A stretch of DNA of 64,000 nucleotides. Origin: Actinomadura luzonensis (GTDB lineage Bacteria > Actinomycetota > Actinomycetes > Streptosporangiales > Streptosporangiaceae). Below, one piece after another: positions 36,291 through 44,856 of the stretch. Numbering within the stretch: the stretch's first letter is position 1; every line of letters starts with the position of its first letter. Below the pieces are notes generated by a model. It ran no database searches. It was not told the origin of the DNA and worked only from the letters and a program-made list of their open reading frames with translations. The position numbers and the translations under genes were made by a program. Location: assembly GCF_022664455.2 (NCBI RefSeq), contig NZ_JAKRKC020000003.1, forward strand, positions 868,001-932,000. The letters are read 5' to 3'.

Positions 36291-38544
36291 CCGGCACCTG
36301 GGCACGGGCCGCGCGGCGCGCGGGGATGAGCGCCACCGCGAGGGCCGTGCCCACCGCCGTCAGCAGCGCGATCGCCAGCGTCAGCGCCGAGGGGGCGCGG
36401 CCGATGCCCGCCCCCACCCCGCTGGTGGCGCCCTGGTAGTCGATCAGGCCCGTCACCACCGACATGCCGGCCGCCGCGCCCGCGGCGACGCCGAGCACCA
36501 CCAGCAGGCCCGTGCCGGTCACCAGCGTGGCCATGACCTGGCGCGGCGTCAGCCCCATGGCCTTCAGCACGGCCAGGTCCAGCGCGTGGTCGCGCAGGCC
36601 CAGCCCGACGGCGGTGAGCAGGTTGGCCAGGCCGATGAGGGCGAGCACCGCGATCAGCGCCACGATGATCACCCGGATGATCGACAACCGGTCGGCCGGG
36701 TTGACCGCCACCTGCACGTCCAGGCCCTCGGCCGACTCGGCCAGCAGCCGTCCCCGCACCTCGGCGGTGTCGGCGCCCGGCTTGAGGGCGAGGGCGTAGA
36801 ACTCCGGCGGCACCGAGTCCTTGGCCGCCAGGCTGTCCAGCCCGACCGACAGCACCTCGCCGTCCAGGTCGGGCTCGACGTTGCGGCCCACGATCCGCAC
36901 GATCAGCGGCGTGCCGCCCACGGTGAGCCGCACCCGGTCGCCGATCCTGACCCCCAGCAGGTCGAGCAGGCCCTGCCCGGCCACGGCCTCGCCGGGACGG
37001 CCGTACATGCGCCCCTCGACCACCGGGAACGGGTACGGCCGCGCGGAGGCCCCGATGGCCCGCACCCGGACCGAGCGGGCCTCTCCCGGTGCCAGGGCGT
37101 TGACCTCGGTGCCGGGGTAGACCGCGGCCACCTCGGGATCGCCCTCGGCGATGCGCTTGGCCTCGGCGGGCTCCATCTTGCCCGGGCGGACGTACAGGGA
37201 GGCGTGCTGGCCCACCTGCTCGGGATGGTCGGCGAAGTCGTCCAGCGTGGCCCACACGCCCAGCCCGATGGTGATCATCATCATCGGCACGGCCAGCCCA
37301 AACGCCGTCAGGAAGGCCGGCGTGCGCCGGGTGAAGGCGTCGCGGGTGCCGAGCACGAGCGCGGGCGGCAGGCGTACCAGGAGGGCCAGCCGGGCCAGCC
37401 TGGACAGCCGGCCGCGCGGCGGCCCGGCCGGCACGTCGGGGATGGGCGGCGTGCGCCCGCCGCGCCAGGCGGGCAGCCCCACGGCGGCGAGCACGACCAG
37501 CGCCGTGCCGCCGATGATGGCCAGCACCGGCACGGGCGCGACCGAGGTGCCGCCCAGCACCAGCGCCATCACGCCCCAGCCGGCGAGCGCGCCCGCGCCG
37601 ACGCCGATCAGGCCGAGCGCGCCGTGCTCGACCAGCAGCAGCAGCGCCACCTGGCCCCTGGTGAAGCCCAGGGACTTCAGCGTGGCCAGGTCGCGGAGCT
37701 GGGTGAGCACCCGGCCGCCGGCCGCGTTGGCCAGCGCCAGCGCGGCGGCCACCAGCCCGACCACGCCGAACAGCGCCAGCAGCGTGCCGAGCAGCCGGTT
37801 GTCCAGCTCCATCGCGGCCCTGACCTCACGCCAGGTGTAGACCCGCTGGAGCTTGTCCTCCAGCATGACGACCACGCGCTGCGCGACCACCTGCGTGGCG
37901 TCGGGGTCGGCCAGGCGCAGCCCGGTCACCCACTCGCTGCGGCCGAGCATGGGCTCGATCCGGTCCAGCATGAGCGGCAGCACGTAGGCCAGGCCGGGCG
38001 TCCACTGCGGGTAGAAGCCCTGCTCGGCGGAGTCGGCGATGCCGCGCACGTACAGGGTGTGCCGCTTGCCGTCCAGCGCGATGATCGTGAACGGCGCGCC
38101 CACCCGCAGCCGCAGCGTCTCGGCGAAGGACCGCTCGACCACCACGCCGTCGGGCTGCGCCGGGTCCAGCCAGCGGCCCTCGGCCACCACCGGGTGCGCC
38201 ACTCGCGGCAGCGCGGCCGGCATGGCGCGGAGCGCCGCGGGCTCCTTCTTGCCGTCCTGGGCCACGGTGACGGGCGCCGCGCGGTACGGGCCCGCGACCT
38301 GCGTGACGCCGTCGATGCCGGCCAGCGACACGTCGGGGCTGTCGTCGGTGTAGAGCCAGACGTGCGCGCCGTCGGTCTGCCCGAACAGGCTCCGCCAGGG
38401 GTTGGTGCCGTCCTCCAGCAGGGTGGCCGCGGTGATCAGCGCGGCCACGATGCCGGCGACGGCGAGCACGGTGAGCACCGCCTGCCCTTTGCGGGCCCGC
38501 AGGTCGGCCCTGATCCACCGGCTCCCCGCGCGTGCGGTGCTCAT
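36277..38544 (-). CDS. ABC transporter permease, two-FtsX-domain (MacB/LolCE-like)
   Basis: 755 residues. One N-terminal helix (GQAVLTVLAVAGIVAALITA) precedes a large extracellular MacB-type domain; three helices (about 245-345) form the first FtsX domain; a second extracellular domain and another FtsX domain (VIIVALIAVLALIGLANLL to the end) complete the duplicated plan. It starts with an ATGA overlap with the ATPase gene. Proteins of this kind move lipids, lipoproteins or peptides outward or mediate antimicrobial resistance; the substrate is not evident. Regulated by the PadR gene at the head of the operon. Confidence 0.92.
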
Positions 38545-39269
38545 CTGAGGTCGATCACCTCGCCGGCCGTGCGGGTGCGGCGGCGGGCGATGCGGCCGTC
38601 GTCGACGATCTCGCCGTCGAACAGCGAGACCACCCGGTCGGCCAGGCTCGCCACGCGCGCGTCGTGGGTGACCATGACGATGGTCTGGCCCTCCTTGTGC
38701 ACGCTGCCGAGCAGGCGCAGCACGTCGCGGGTGTTGCGGCTGTCGAGGTTGCCCGTCGGCTCGTCGGCCAGCAGCAGGGCGGGCTGGTTGGCGAGGGCGC
38801 GGGCCAGGGCGACGCGCTGCTGCTCGCCGCCGGAGAGCTGGGCGGGCGCGGCGTCGGCGCGGTCGGTGAGGTTGAGCGCGGCCAGCAGGCTCTCGCGCCG
38901 CTCGCGGGCCACCTTGGGCGAGGCTCCGGCGAGCAGGGCGGGCAGCTCGACGTTGTCGCCGACGGTCATGTTGGCGACCAGGTTGAAGAACTGGAAGACG
39001 AAGCCGATGCGCTTGCGCCGCAGCACCGCCCAGGCGCTCTCGGAGAGCGTGTCGACCCGCTTGCCGTCGAGCCAGATCTCGCCGCTGGTGCGGGTGTCGA
39101 GGCCGCCGAGCAGGTGGACGAGCGTGGACTTGCCGGACCCCGAAGGGCCCATGATCGCCACGAACTCGCCCGGCTCGACCTGGAGGTCCACGCCGCGCAC
39201 GGCGGGCACCGGCACGGCGCCGTCCTGGTAGATCTTGACCAGGTTGACCGTTTTCACCACGGAGGTCAT
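38541..39269 (-). CDS. ABC transporter ATP-binding protein (LolD/MacB type)
   Basis: 242 residues from the ATG at 39269, which overlaps the PadR stop (ATGA) and has GGAGGAT upstream. It has Walker A GPSGSGKSTLVHLLGG, the Q-loop FVFQFFNLVANMTV, the signature LSGGEQQRVALARALA, Walker B LLLADEPTGNLD and the switch histidine in VMVTHDARV. It is the partner of the FtsX-type permease downstream. Confidence 0.96.
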   Translation of the reverse strand: MTSVVKTVNLVKIYQDGAVPVPAVRGVDLQVEPGEFVAIMGPSGSGKSTLVHLLGGLDTRTSGEIWLDGKRVDTLSESAWAVLRRKRIGFVFQFFNLVANMTVGDNVELPALLAGASPKVARERRESLLAALNLTDRADAAPAQLSGGEQQRVALARALANQPALLLADEPTGNLDSRNTRDVLRLLGSVHKEGQTIVMVTHDARVASLADRVVSLFDGEIVDDGRIARRRTRTAGEVIDLR

Positions 39270-39772
39270 GCCAGATCCTCCTGGCACCGCTCCAGCCAGT
39301 CAAGATCGGCCTGAAGGTGCAGCATGGCTCCCTCGATGAGCAGCAGGGCCACCCGGTCGGTGGGCGGGGTGCGGGCGAGCAGGTCGTTGAGGTCGCTCAT
39401 GAGCCCCAGGTAGTGGCGGCGCTGCCGGTTGATCAGCGCCATGCGGTCGGCGATGCCGGTGAGGGGCGCGAGCACGAGCTTCATGAAGAACTCGTCGCGC
39501 ACGCGGGGACCCTCGGTGGGCTCGTCCACCCAGATCTCGAGCAGCTCGCGGCCCTTGGCGGTCAGGTAGTAGACCTTCTTGTTGGGCCGGTTGGACTGCT
39601 CGACGTCGACGGCCCTGATCAGGCCGTCCTTCTCCAGCCTGCCCAGGGTGACGTATATCTGCCCGATGTTCGGGGAGGGGTAGGCGCTGCCGAAGGTCTG
39701 CTCCAGCGCTTGTTTCAGCTCGTAGCCGTGGGCCGGCTCCTTGGCCAGAAGCGCCAGCAGGTGAAGCCGCAC
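39266..39772 (-). CDS. PadR-family transcriptional regulator
   Basis: 168 residues from a GTG start with a strong GGGAGGTGAG site. The N-terminal winged helix (LLALLAKEPAHGYELKQALE, IYVTLGRLEKDGLI) is the PadR domain; the C-terminal helices (about 100-165) form the dimer arm of the Vtr subgroup. As first gene of an operon with the ABC exporter it most likely represses that operon and senses a compound the pump removes. Confidence 0.93.
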   Translation of the reverse strand: MRLHLLALLAKEPAHGYELKQALEQTFGSAYPSPNIGQIYVTLGRLEKDGLIRAVDVEQSNRPNKKVYYLTAKGRELLEIWVDEPTEGPRVRDEFFMKLVLAPLTGIADRMALINRQRRHYLGLMSDLNDLLARTPPTDRVALLLIEGAMLHLQADLDWLERCQEDLA

Positions 39773-39798
39773 GCCTCACCTCCCCGCTCTGTATGGGA

Positions 39799-39869
39799 AC
39801 GCGTGTTACGAACGCGTTACGCACCTATCCATTGACCTTCAGATTACAGGTGTGCATAACATGAATGCA
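39799..39869 (+). promoter_or_regulatory. Promoter of the sugar ABC operon and candidate operators
   Basis: TTGACC (39832-39837), a 17-nt spacer and CATAAC (39855-39860) form a good sigma-70-type promoter for the importer operon. The inverted repeat TGCAT-7-ATGCA (39853-39869) overlaps the -10 and start site and is a candidate repressor site. Farther left, AACGCG occurs at 39799-39804 and 39811-39816, each followed by TTACG (after an extra TG in the first copy), closer to the PadR gene and possibly its operator. Confidence 0.6.
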
Positions 39870-39912
39870 TCTACCTAACACGTATGTAACCCCGTTGAAC
39901 ACGGAGGAAACA

Positions 39913-41163
39913 GTGCTGCGTCCGCTTCCGCTCATGCTGGCCGCGCTCCTGGCGGCGGCCGGTTGCGCGGCGGCGGGCGACGAGGGCGGCGGCGAGACGG
40001 GAACGGGCGGAACCGGCCCGATCACCTTCGCCACCGGCCGCGACACCACGGCGTACCTGCAACCCCTGCTGGACCGCTGGAACCAGGCCCACCCGGCCGA
40101 GAAGGTGACGCTGCTGGAGCTGCCCGAGGCCGCCGACGAGCAACGCGCCCAGATGGTGGCCAACCTCCAGGCCCAGAGCAACCGCTACGACGTGCTCGGG
40201 CTCGACGTGGTGTGGACGGCCGAGTTCGCGGAGAACGGCTGGATCATCCCCCTGGAGCGCGGGCTGTTCCCGCTCGACAGGTTCCTGCCGCCCGTCGTGG
40301 AGACGGCCGTCTACAAGGACAAGCTCTGGGCGGTCCCGTACACGAGCAACGCGGGACTGCTCTACTACCGGACCGACCTGGTCAAGAAGCCGCCCAGGAC
40401 ATGGGCCGAGCTACGCGACCAGGCACGACAGATCACGAAAAAACGCGATATCGGAGGCTACGCCGGCCAGTTCCTCGCGTACGAGGGCCTGACCGTCAAC
40501 TTCTCCGAGGCCCTGCAGTCGGCCGGCGGGCAGATACTCAACCGCGACGGGACCGAGGTCACCCTCGACCCGGCCAAGGCGGAGACCGCCCTCGGCTTCC
40601 TCCTCCAGGGCCTGCGGGAGGGCTGGATCCCTCAGGAGTCGCTGAACTACAAGGAGGAGGAGAGCCGCCTGGCCTTCCAGGACGGCCGCCTCGCCTTCGC
40701 CCGGAACTGGCCGCACGCCTACGGCCCGGCCCGGGCCAAGCTGGGCGACAAGGTCGCGGTGACCAGGCTGCCCGGCCTGAACGGACCGGGCTCCAGCACG
40801 CTCGGCGGCGCCAACCTCGCCGTCAGCGCCTTCTCCCGGCACCAGCAGACCGCCCAGGAGTTCATCCGCTACTTCACCAGCCTGGAGAACGAGCGCCGCG
40901 TCCTGACCGAGGGATCCTTCCCGCCGGTGTGGACCGAGCTCTACGACGACCCCGACCTGATCGAACGCTTCCCGTACCTGCCGGTGCTCAAGGAGAGCAT
41001 CCTCGCCGCCAAGGCACGTCCGGTGAGCGCCAACTACAACCAGCTGAGCCTGGTGATCGCGAGTTCGGTCGCCAAGGCCCTCGGCACCCCCACCCCGGAG
41101 TCCGCGGCCGACGCCGCGGTCTCCATGAAATCCGAACTCGACGAGATCATCAGAACCCAGTGA
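39913..41163 (+). CDS. Sugar-binding lipoprotein of an ABC importer (trehalose/maltose-binding type)
   Basis: 416 residues from the GTG at 39913 (GGAGGAA site 5 nt before). The signal peptide ends with the lipobox LAAAGC, so the protein is anchored outside the membrane. The fold is family 1 solute-binding: DVLGLDVVWTAEFAENGWI, AVPYTSNAGLLYYRTDLV and TWAELRDQARQI are the usual hinge and binding regions. It resembles LpqY/ThuE-type proteins. It is first in an operon with a second, different binding protein 7 nt downstream and two permeases. Confidence 0.9.
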   Translation: MLRPLPLMLAALLAAAGCAAAGDEGGGETGTGGTGPITFATGRDTTAYLQPLLDRWNQAHPAEKVTLLELPEAADEQRAQMVANLQAQSNRYDVLGLDVVWTAEFAENGWIIPLERGLFPLDRFLPPVVETAVYKDKLWAVPYTSNAGLLYYRTDLVKKPPRTWAELRDQARQITKKRDIGGYAGQFLAYEGLTVNFSEALQSAGGQILNRDGTEVTLDPAKAETALGFLLQGLREGWIPQESLNYKEEESRLAFQDGRLAFARNWPHAYGPARAKLGDKVAVTRLPGLNGPGSSTLGGANLAVSAFSRHQQTAQEFIRYFTSLENERRVLTEGSFPPVWTELYDDPDLIERFPYLPVLKESILAAKARPVSANYNQLSLVIASSVAKALGTPTPESAADAAVSMKSELDEIIRTQ

Positions 41164-41170
41164 GGCAATA

Positions 41171-42502
41171 ATGCGCACAGCCAGAGCAGCAGCAGTCCTG
41201 GCCGGGCTCGCCGTCGCCGTCGCCGCGTGCGGCAACGCGCCGACGACGACGGAGCCCACCGCCTCGGGGTCCGCCCCGGCCACCTCCGCCGCGGGCGGCG
41301 CCAAGCCCCTTGAGGGCGTCAAGCTCGAAGTCGCCGCCAAGTGGACCGGCCAGGAGCAGAAGAACTTCGAGCAGGTGCTCAAGGCGTTCACCGACAAGAC
41401 GGGCGCCCAGGTCACCTACGCCTCCACCGGCGAGGACACCGGCGCCTACCTCGGCCCGCGCATCCAGGGCAAGAACCCGCCGGACGTGGCCATCCTGCCG
41501 CAGCCGGGTCTGGTGCAGCAGTACGCCGACCAGGACGCGCTCAAGCCCCTCGGCGACGACGTCATCAAGGAGATCGACGCCAACTACACACCGTACTGGA
41601 AGGAGCTCGGCTCCGCGGGCGGCAAGGTGTACGGCGTGCTCATCAAGGCGGCGCACAAGTCGCTCGTGTGGTACCGGTCGCAGGCGTTCGAGGACGCCGG
41701 CGTGCAGCCCGCGACCACCTGGGACGAGCTGGTCAAGAACGCCCAGACGATCGCCGACTCCGGCACGGCCCCGTTCTCGCTCTGCGGCGCCTCCGGCTGG
41801 ACCCTGACCGACCTGTTCGAGAACGTCTACCTGTCCACCGCGGGCCCGGAGAACTACGACAAGCTCTCCAAGCACGAGATCCCGTGGACCGACGCGACCG
41901 TCAAGACGGCCCTGGAGAAGATCGCGCAGATCGTCGGCAAGCAGGAGTTCCTGACCGACGGCACCTCCGGCACCATGCAGACGGACTTCCCCACCTGCGT
42001 GAGCAAGGTCTACAGCAACAAGAAGGGCGCGATGGTCATCGAGGCCGACTTCGTGGCCGTCGAAGCCGTCAACTCCGGCGCCAAGGTCGGCGAGGACGCC
42101 AAGTACTTCCCCTTCCCCAAGGCCGGTGACACCGCCCCCGTCATCCTCGGCGGCGACGTCGCGGTGGCCATGAAGGACTCCCCCGGCGCCCAGGCGCTGC
42201 TGCAGTTCCTGGCCTCGAAGGAGGGCGGCGAGGTCTGGGCCAAGCTCCCCGGCTACCTGTCGCCGAACAAGAACGTCTCGCCCGACAACTACCCCGACGA
42301 GCTGACCCGCCAGCTCGGCCAGACGATCATCTCGGCCGGCGAGTCGGTCCGCTACGACATGTCCGACCTGGCCCCGAGCGCCTTCGGCGGCACCGACGGC
42401 AAGGGCGAGTGGAAGGTCCTGCAGGACTTCGTGCGCAAGCCCACCGACGTCAAGGGCGCCCAGGAGGCGCTCGAAGCCGAGGCCAAGAAGGCCTGGAAGT
42501 AA
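41171..42502 (+). CDS. Sugar-binding lipoprotein of an ABC importer (alpha-glucoside, AglE type)
   Basis: 443 residues with signal peptide and lipobox VAVAAC, then a Ser/Thr/Pro/Ala linker. The family 1 binding fold has PPDVAILPQPGLVQQYAD, YGVLIKAAHKSLVWYRS and TWDELVKNAQTIADSG. It resembles AglE-type alpha-glucoside binding proteins and is likely the native partner of the two permeases downstream. It differs strongly from the binding protein encoded just upstream. Confidence 0.9.
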   Translation: MRTARAAAVLAGLAVAVAACGNAPTTTEPTASGSAPATSAAGGAKPLEGVKLEVAAKWTGQEQKNFEQVLKAFTDKTGAQVTYASTGEDTGAYLGPRIQGKNPPDVAILPQPGLVQQYADQDALKPLGDDVIKEIDANYTPYWKELGSAGGKVYGVLIKAAHKSLVWYRSQAFEDAGVQPATTWDELVKNAQTIADSGTAPFSLCGASGWTLTDLFENVYLSTAGPENYDKLSKHEIPWTDATVKTALEKIAQIVGKQEFLTDGTSGTMQTDFPTCVSKVYSNKKGAMVIEADFVAVEAVNSGAKVGEDAKYFPFPKAGDTAPVILGGDVAVAMKDSPGAQALLQFLASKEGGEVWAKLPGYLSPNKNVSPDNYPDELTRQLGQTIISAGESVRYDMSDLAPSAFGGTDGKGEWKVLQDFVRKPTDVKGAQEALEAEAKKAWK

Positions 42503-42514
42503 AGAGGTAAGGCC

Positions 42515-43891
42515 GTGACCGAACGGTTGGACGGCCCGGAGGCCCCGCCCGCGACCATCGCGGGCGGCGCCGCCACCGGACCGGCTGAAACCCCCCGTAC
42601 GAAACGACGCCTCGGCCCATCGCCGGCGGTCGCGATCGCCTTCCTCCTCCCCGCGGCGCTGCTGCTGGGGATCTGGGTGGTCTACCCGATCGTCTACTCG
42701 ATCATCCGCAGCCTGTTCGACGCCAGAGGCACCGGCTTCGTGGGCCTGGGCAACTACGCCACGATCTTCACCGACTCGGGCATGCTGACGACGATCCGCA
42801 ACAACCTCATCTGGGTGGTCGTCGCGCCGATCGTCGTCACCACGCTGGGCCTGATCTTCGCGGTGCTGACCGAGCGCATCAAGTGGGCGACGGCGTTCAA
42901 GCTGATCGTGTTCATGCCGATGGCGGTCTCGCTCATGGCCGCGGGCGTGATCTTCCGCCTGGTGTACGAGCAGAGCCCCGACAAGGGCCTGGCCAACGCG
43001 ATCCTGACGACCGTGCACGACACGTTCAGCTCGGCGCAGGGCTACCCCGAGGCCCGGCCGCGCGAGGGCGACCAGTCGCCCGTCGCGGCGCAGGACGGCG
43101 GCGTCGTCACCAAGCAGCCCGTCCAGACCGGTCAGCCGGTGCTGATCCCGATCGTCGGCGTCAAGCCGGCCGTCATGCCGGCGAACGCGCAGACCGCCAG
43201 GCCCCCGGCGGCCGGGAACGCGCTGTCCGGCACCGTGTGGTTCGACTTCACGGCGGGCGGCGGCGGCAAGAGCGGCCAGGTGGACGGCACCGAGAAGGGC
43301 CTGCCCGGCATGACCGTGGAGGCCGTGCGCGGCAACGAGGTGGTCGGCACCGCCACCACCGCCGAGGACGGCTCGTTCCGGTTCGAGGGCCTGCCCGCGG
43401 GCTCCTACACGGTGCGCCTGCCGAAGGCCAACTTCGAGGCCGCCTACGGCGGGCTGTCCTGGCTCGGCCCGACGCTCATCACCCCGGCCATCATCGGCGC
43501 CTTCGTGTGGGTGTGGGCCGGGTTCGCGATGGTGCTGCTGGCCGCGGGCCTCGCGGCGATCCCGCGCGACGCGCTGGAGGCCGCCCGCATCGACGGCGCC
43601 ACCGAGTGGCAGGTGTTCCGCAAGATCACCGTGCCGCTGCTGTCGCCGGTGCTGCTCGTCGTCTTCGTGACGATGATCATCAATACGCTGAAGGTGTTCG
43701 ACCTGGTGTTCATCATCGCGCCCGCCTCGGTCCAGCCACAGGCGAACGTGGTCGCGCTGGAGATGTGGCGCGTGTCGTTCGGCGGCGGCAACAACCAGGG
43801 GCTGGGCAGCGCGCTGGCCATCTTCCTGCTGGTTCTGGTCCTTCCCTTCATGATCATGAATATCCGCCGGTTCAAGAGGGAGAACTCATGA
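42515..43891 (+). CDS. Sugar ABC permease (MalF/AglF type) with inserted extracytoplasmic domain
   Basis: 458 residues, GTG start after GAGGTAAG. Six core helices: about 37-63, 95-117, 127-152, 318-350, then after the EAA loop (EAARIDGATEWQVF, near 355-370) two more. About 165 residues lie between helices 3 and 4. By topology they are outside the membrane, and residues 240-312 look like a Cna-B/SdrD-type beta-sandwich (GLPGMTVEAVRG, TTAEDGSFRFEGLPAGSYTV). E. coli MalF has its P2 binding-protein contact domain at the equivalent place, but with another fold. Confidence 0.92.
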   Translation: MTERLDGPEAPPATIAGGAATGPAETPRTKRRLGPSPAVAIAFLLPAALLLGIWVVYPIVYSIIRSLFDARGTGFVGLGNYATIFTDSGMLTTIRNNLIWVVVAPIVVTTLGLIFAVLTERIKWATAFKLIVFMPMAVSLMAAGVIFRLVYEQSPDKGLANAILTTVHDTFSSAQGYPEARPREGDQSPVAAQDGGVVTKQPVQTGQPVLIPIVGVKPAVMPANAQTARPPAAGNALSGTVWFDFTAGGGGKSGQVDGTEKGLPGMTVEAVRGNEVVGTATTAEDGSFRFEGLPAGSYTVRLPKANFEAAYGGLSWLGPTLITPAIIGAFVWVWAGFAMVLLAAGLAAIPRDALEAARIDGATEWQVFRKITVPLLSPVLLVVFVTMIINTLKVFDLVFIIAPASVQPQANVVALEMWRVSFGGGNNQGLGSALAIFLLVLVLPFMIMNIRRFKRENS

Positions 43892-44790
43892 CCACCGCCA
43901 CCGCCGCGGCTCCGTCGTCGGGGCTGGAGGCCGGCGCGCCCCGCAGGAACCTCGTGAGCAGGATCGTCGACCGGGTGGGCAGCGGCGCCGTCCAGGTCAT
44001 CATGATCATCCTGGGCCTGTTCTGGCTGGTGCCGACGCTGGGCCTGCTGGTGGTCTCGCTGCGGACCAACAAGGTCAACAACGCCGAGGGCTGGTGGACG
44101 ATCTTCACCAAGCCCGCCGAGCTGACCGTGGCCAGCTACCAGAACCTGCTGAGCGGCGGCTTCTCCGCGTCGTTCTGGAACACCGTGCTCATCACCGTGC
44201 CGACCACGATCCTGGTCATCGGCATCGCGGCCATGGCGGCCTACGCCTTCGCCTGGATGGAGTTCCCCGGCCGGGACGGCGCCTTCCTGATCGTGGTGGG
44301 CCTGCTCATCGTGCCCATCCAGATCGCGCTGATCCCGATCGCCGGGCTCTACGGCAACGCCGGCATCTTCGGCTCGATCCCGGGCGTGGTGCTGTTCCAC
44401 GTGGCGTTCGGCCTGCCGTTCGCGATCTTCCTGCTGCGCAACTTCTTCGTCGGCATCCCGGCGTCGCTGCTGGAGGCGGCGCGCATGGACGGCGCCTCGG
44501 AGTGGAAGATCTTCGCCTCCGTGGTGTTCCCGCTGGGCAAGCCCGCCATCGCCTCGCTGGGCATCTTCCAGTTCCTGTGGGTGTGGAACGACATGCTCAT
44601 CGCGCTGGTCTTCGCCGACACCGACAACCAGCCGATGACCAAGTACCTGCAGTCTCAGATGCGGCAGTTCGGGTCGAACATGGACATTCTTTCGTCCGGT
44701 GCGTTCCTGTCGCTGATCATCCCGCTGGTCCTGTTCTTCGCGTTCCAGCGGTACTTCGTCCAGGGCATGATGTCCGGCTCGGTGAAGTGA
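43888..44790 (+). CDS. Sugar ABC permease (MalG/AglG type)
   Basis: 300 residues, coupled by ATGA to the preceding permease. Six helices and the EAA motif EAARMDGASEWKIFASVV are present. It pairs with the MalF-type protein to form the channel. No ATPase gene is in the operon, as usual for actinomycete carbohydrate importers that share one MsiK-type ATPase encoded elsewhere. A strong terminator follows. Confidence 0.95.
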   Translation: MTTATAAAPSSGLEAGAPRRNLVSRIVDRVGSGAVQVIMIILGLFWLVPTLGLLVVSLRTNKVNNAEGWWTIFTKPAELTVASYQNLLSGGFSASFWNTVLITVPTTILVIGIAAMAAYAFAWMEFPGRDGAFLIVVGLLIVPIQIALIPIAGLYGNAGIFGSIPGVVLFHVAFGLPFAIFLLRNFFVGIPASLLEAARMDGASEWKIFASVVFPLGKPAIASLGIFQFLWVWNDMLIALVFADTDNQPMTKYLQSQMRQFGSNMDILSSGAFLSLIIPLVLFFAFQRYFVQGMMSGSVK

Positions 44791-44810
44791 CGGCCGCACC
44801 CCGGTGACCT

Positions 44811-44841
44811 ACGGGCGCCCGCCACGGGGGCGGGCGCCCGT
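44811..44841 (+). terminator. Intrinsic terminator of the sugar ABC operon
   Basis: A 13-bp perfect stem, ACGGGCGCCCGCC pairing with GGCGGGCGCCCGT around a short ACGGG loop, 20 nt after the last permease. The following U-run is absent, as is common in actinobacteria. Confidence 0.85.
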
Positions 44842-44856
44842 AACACATGTAGCCGG

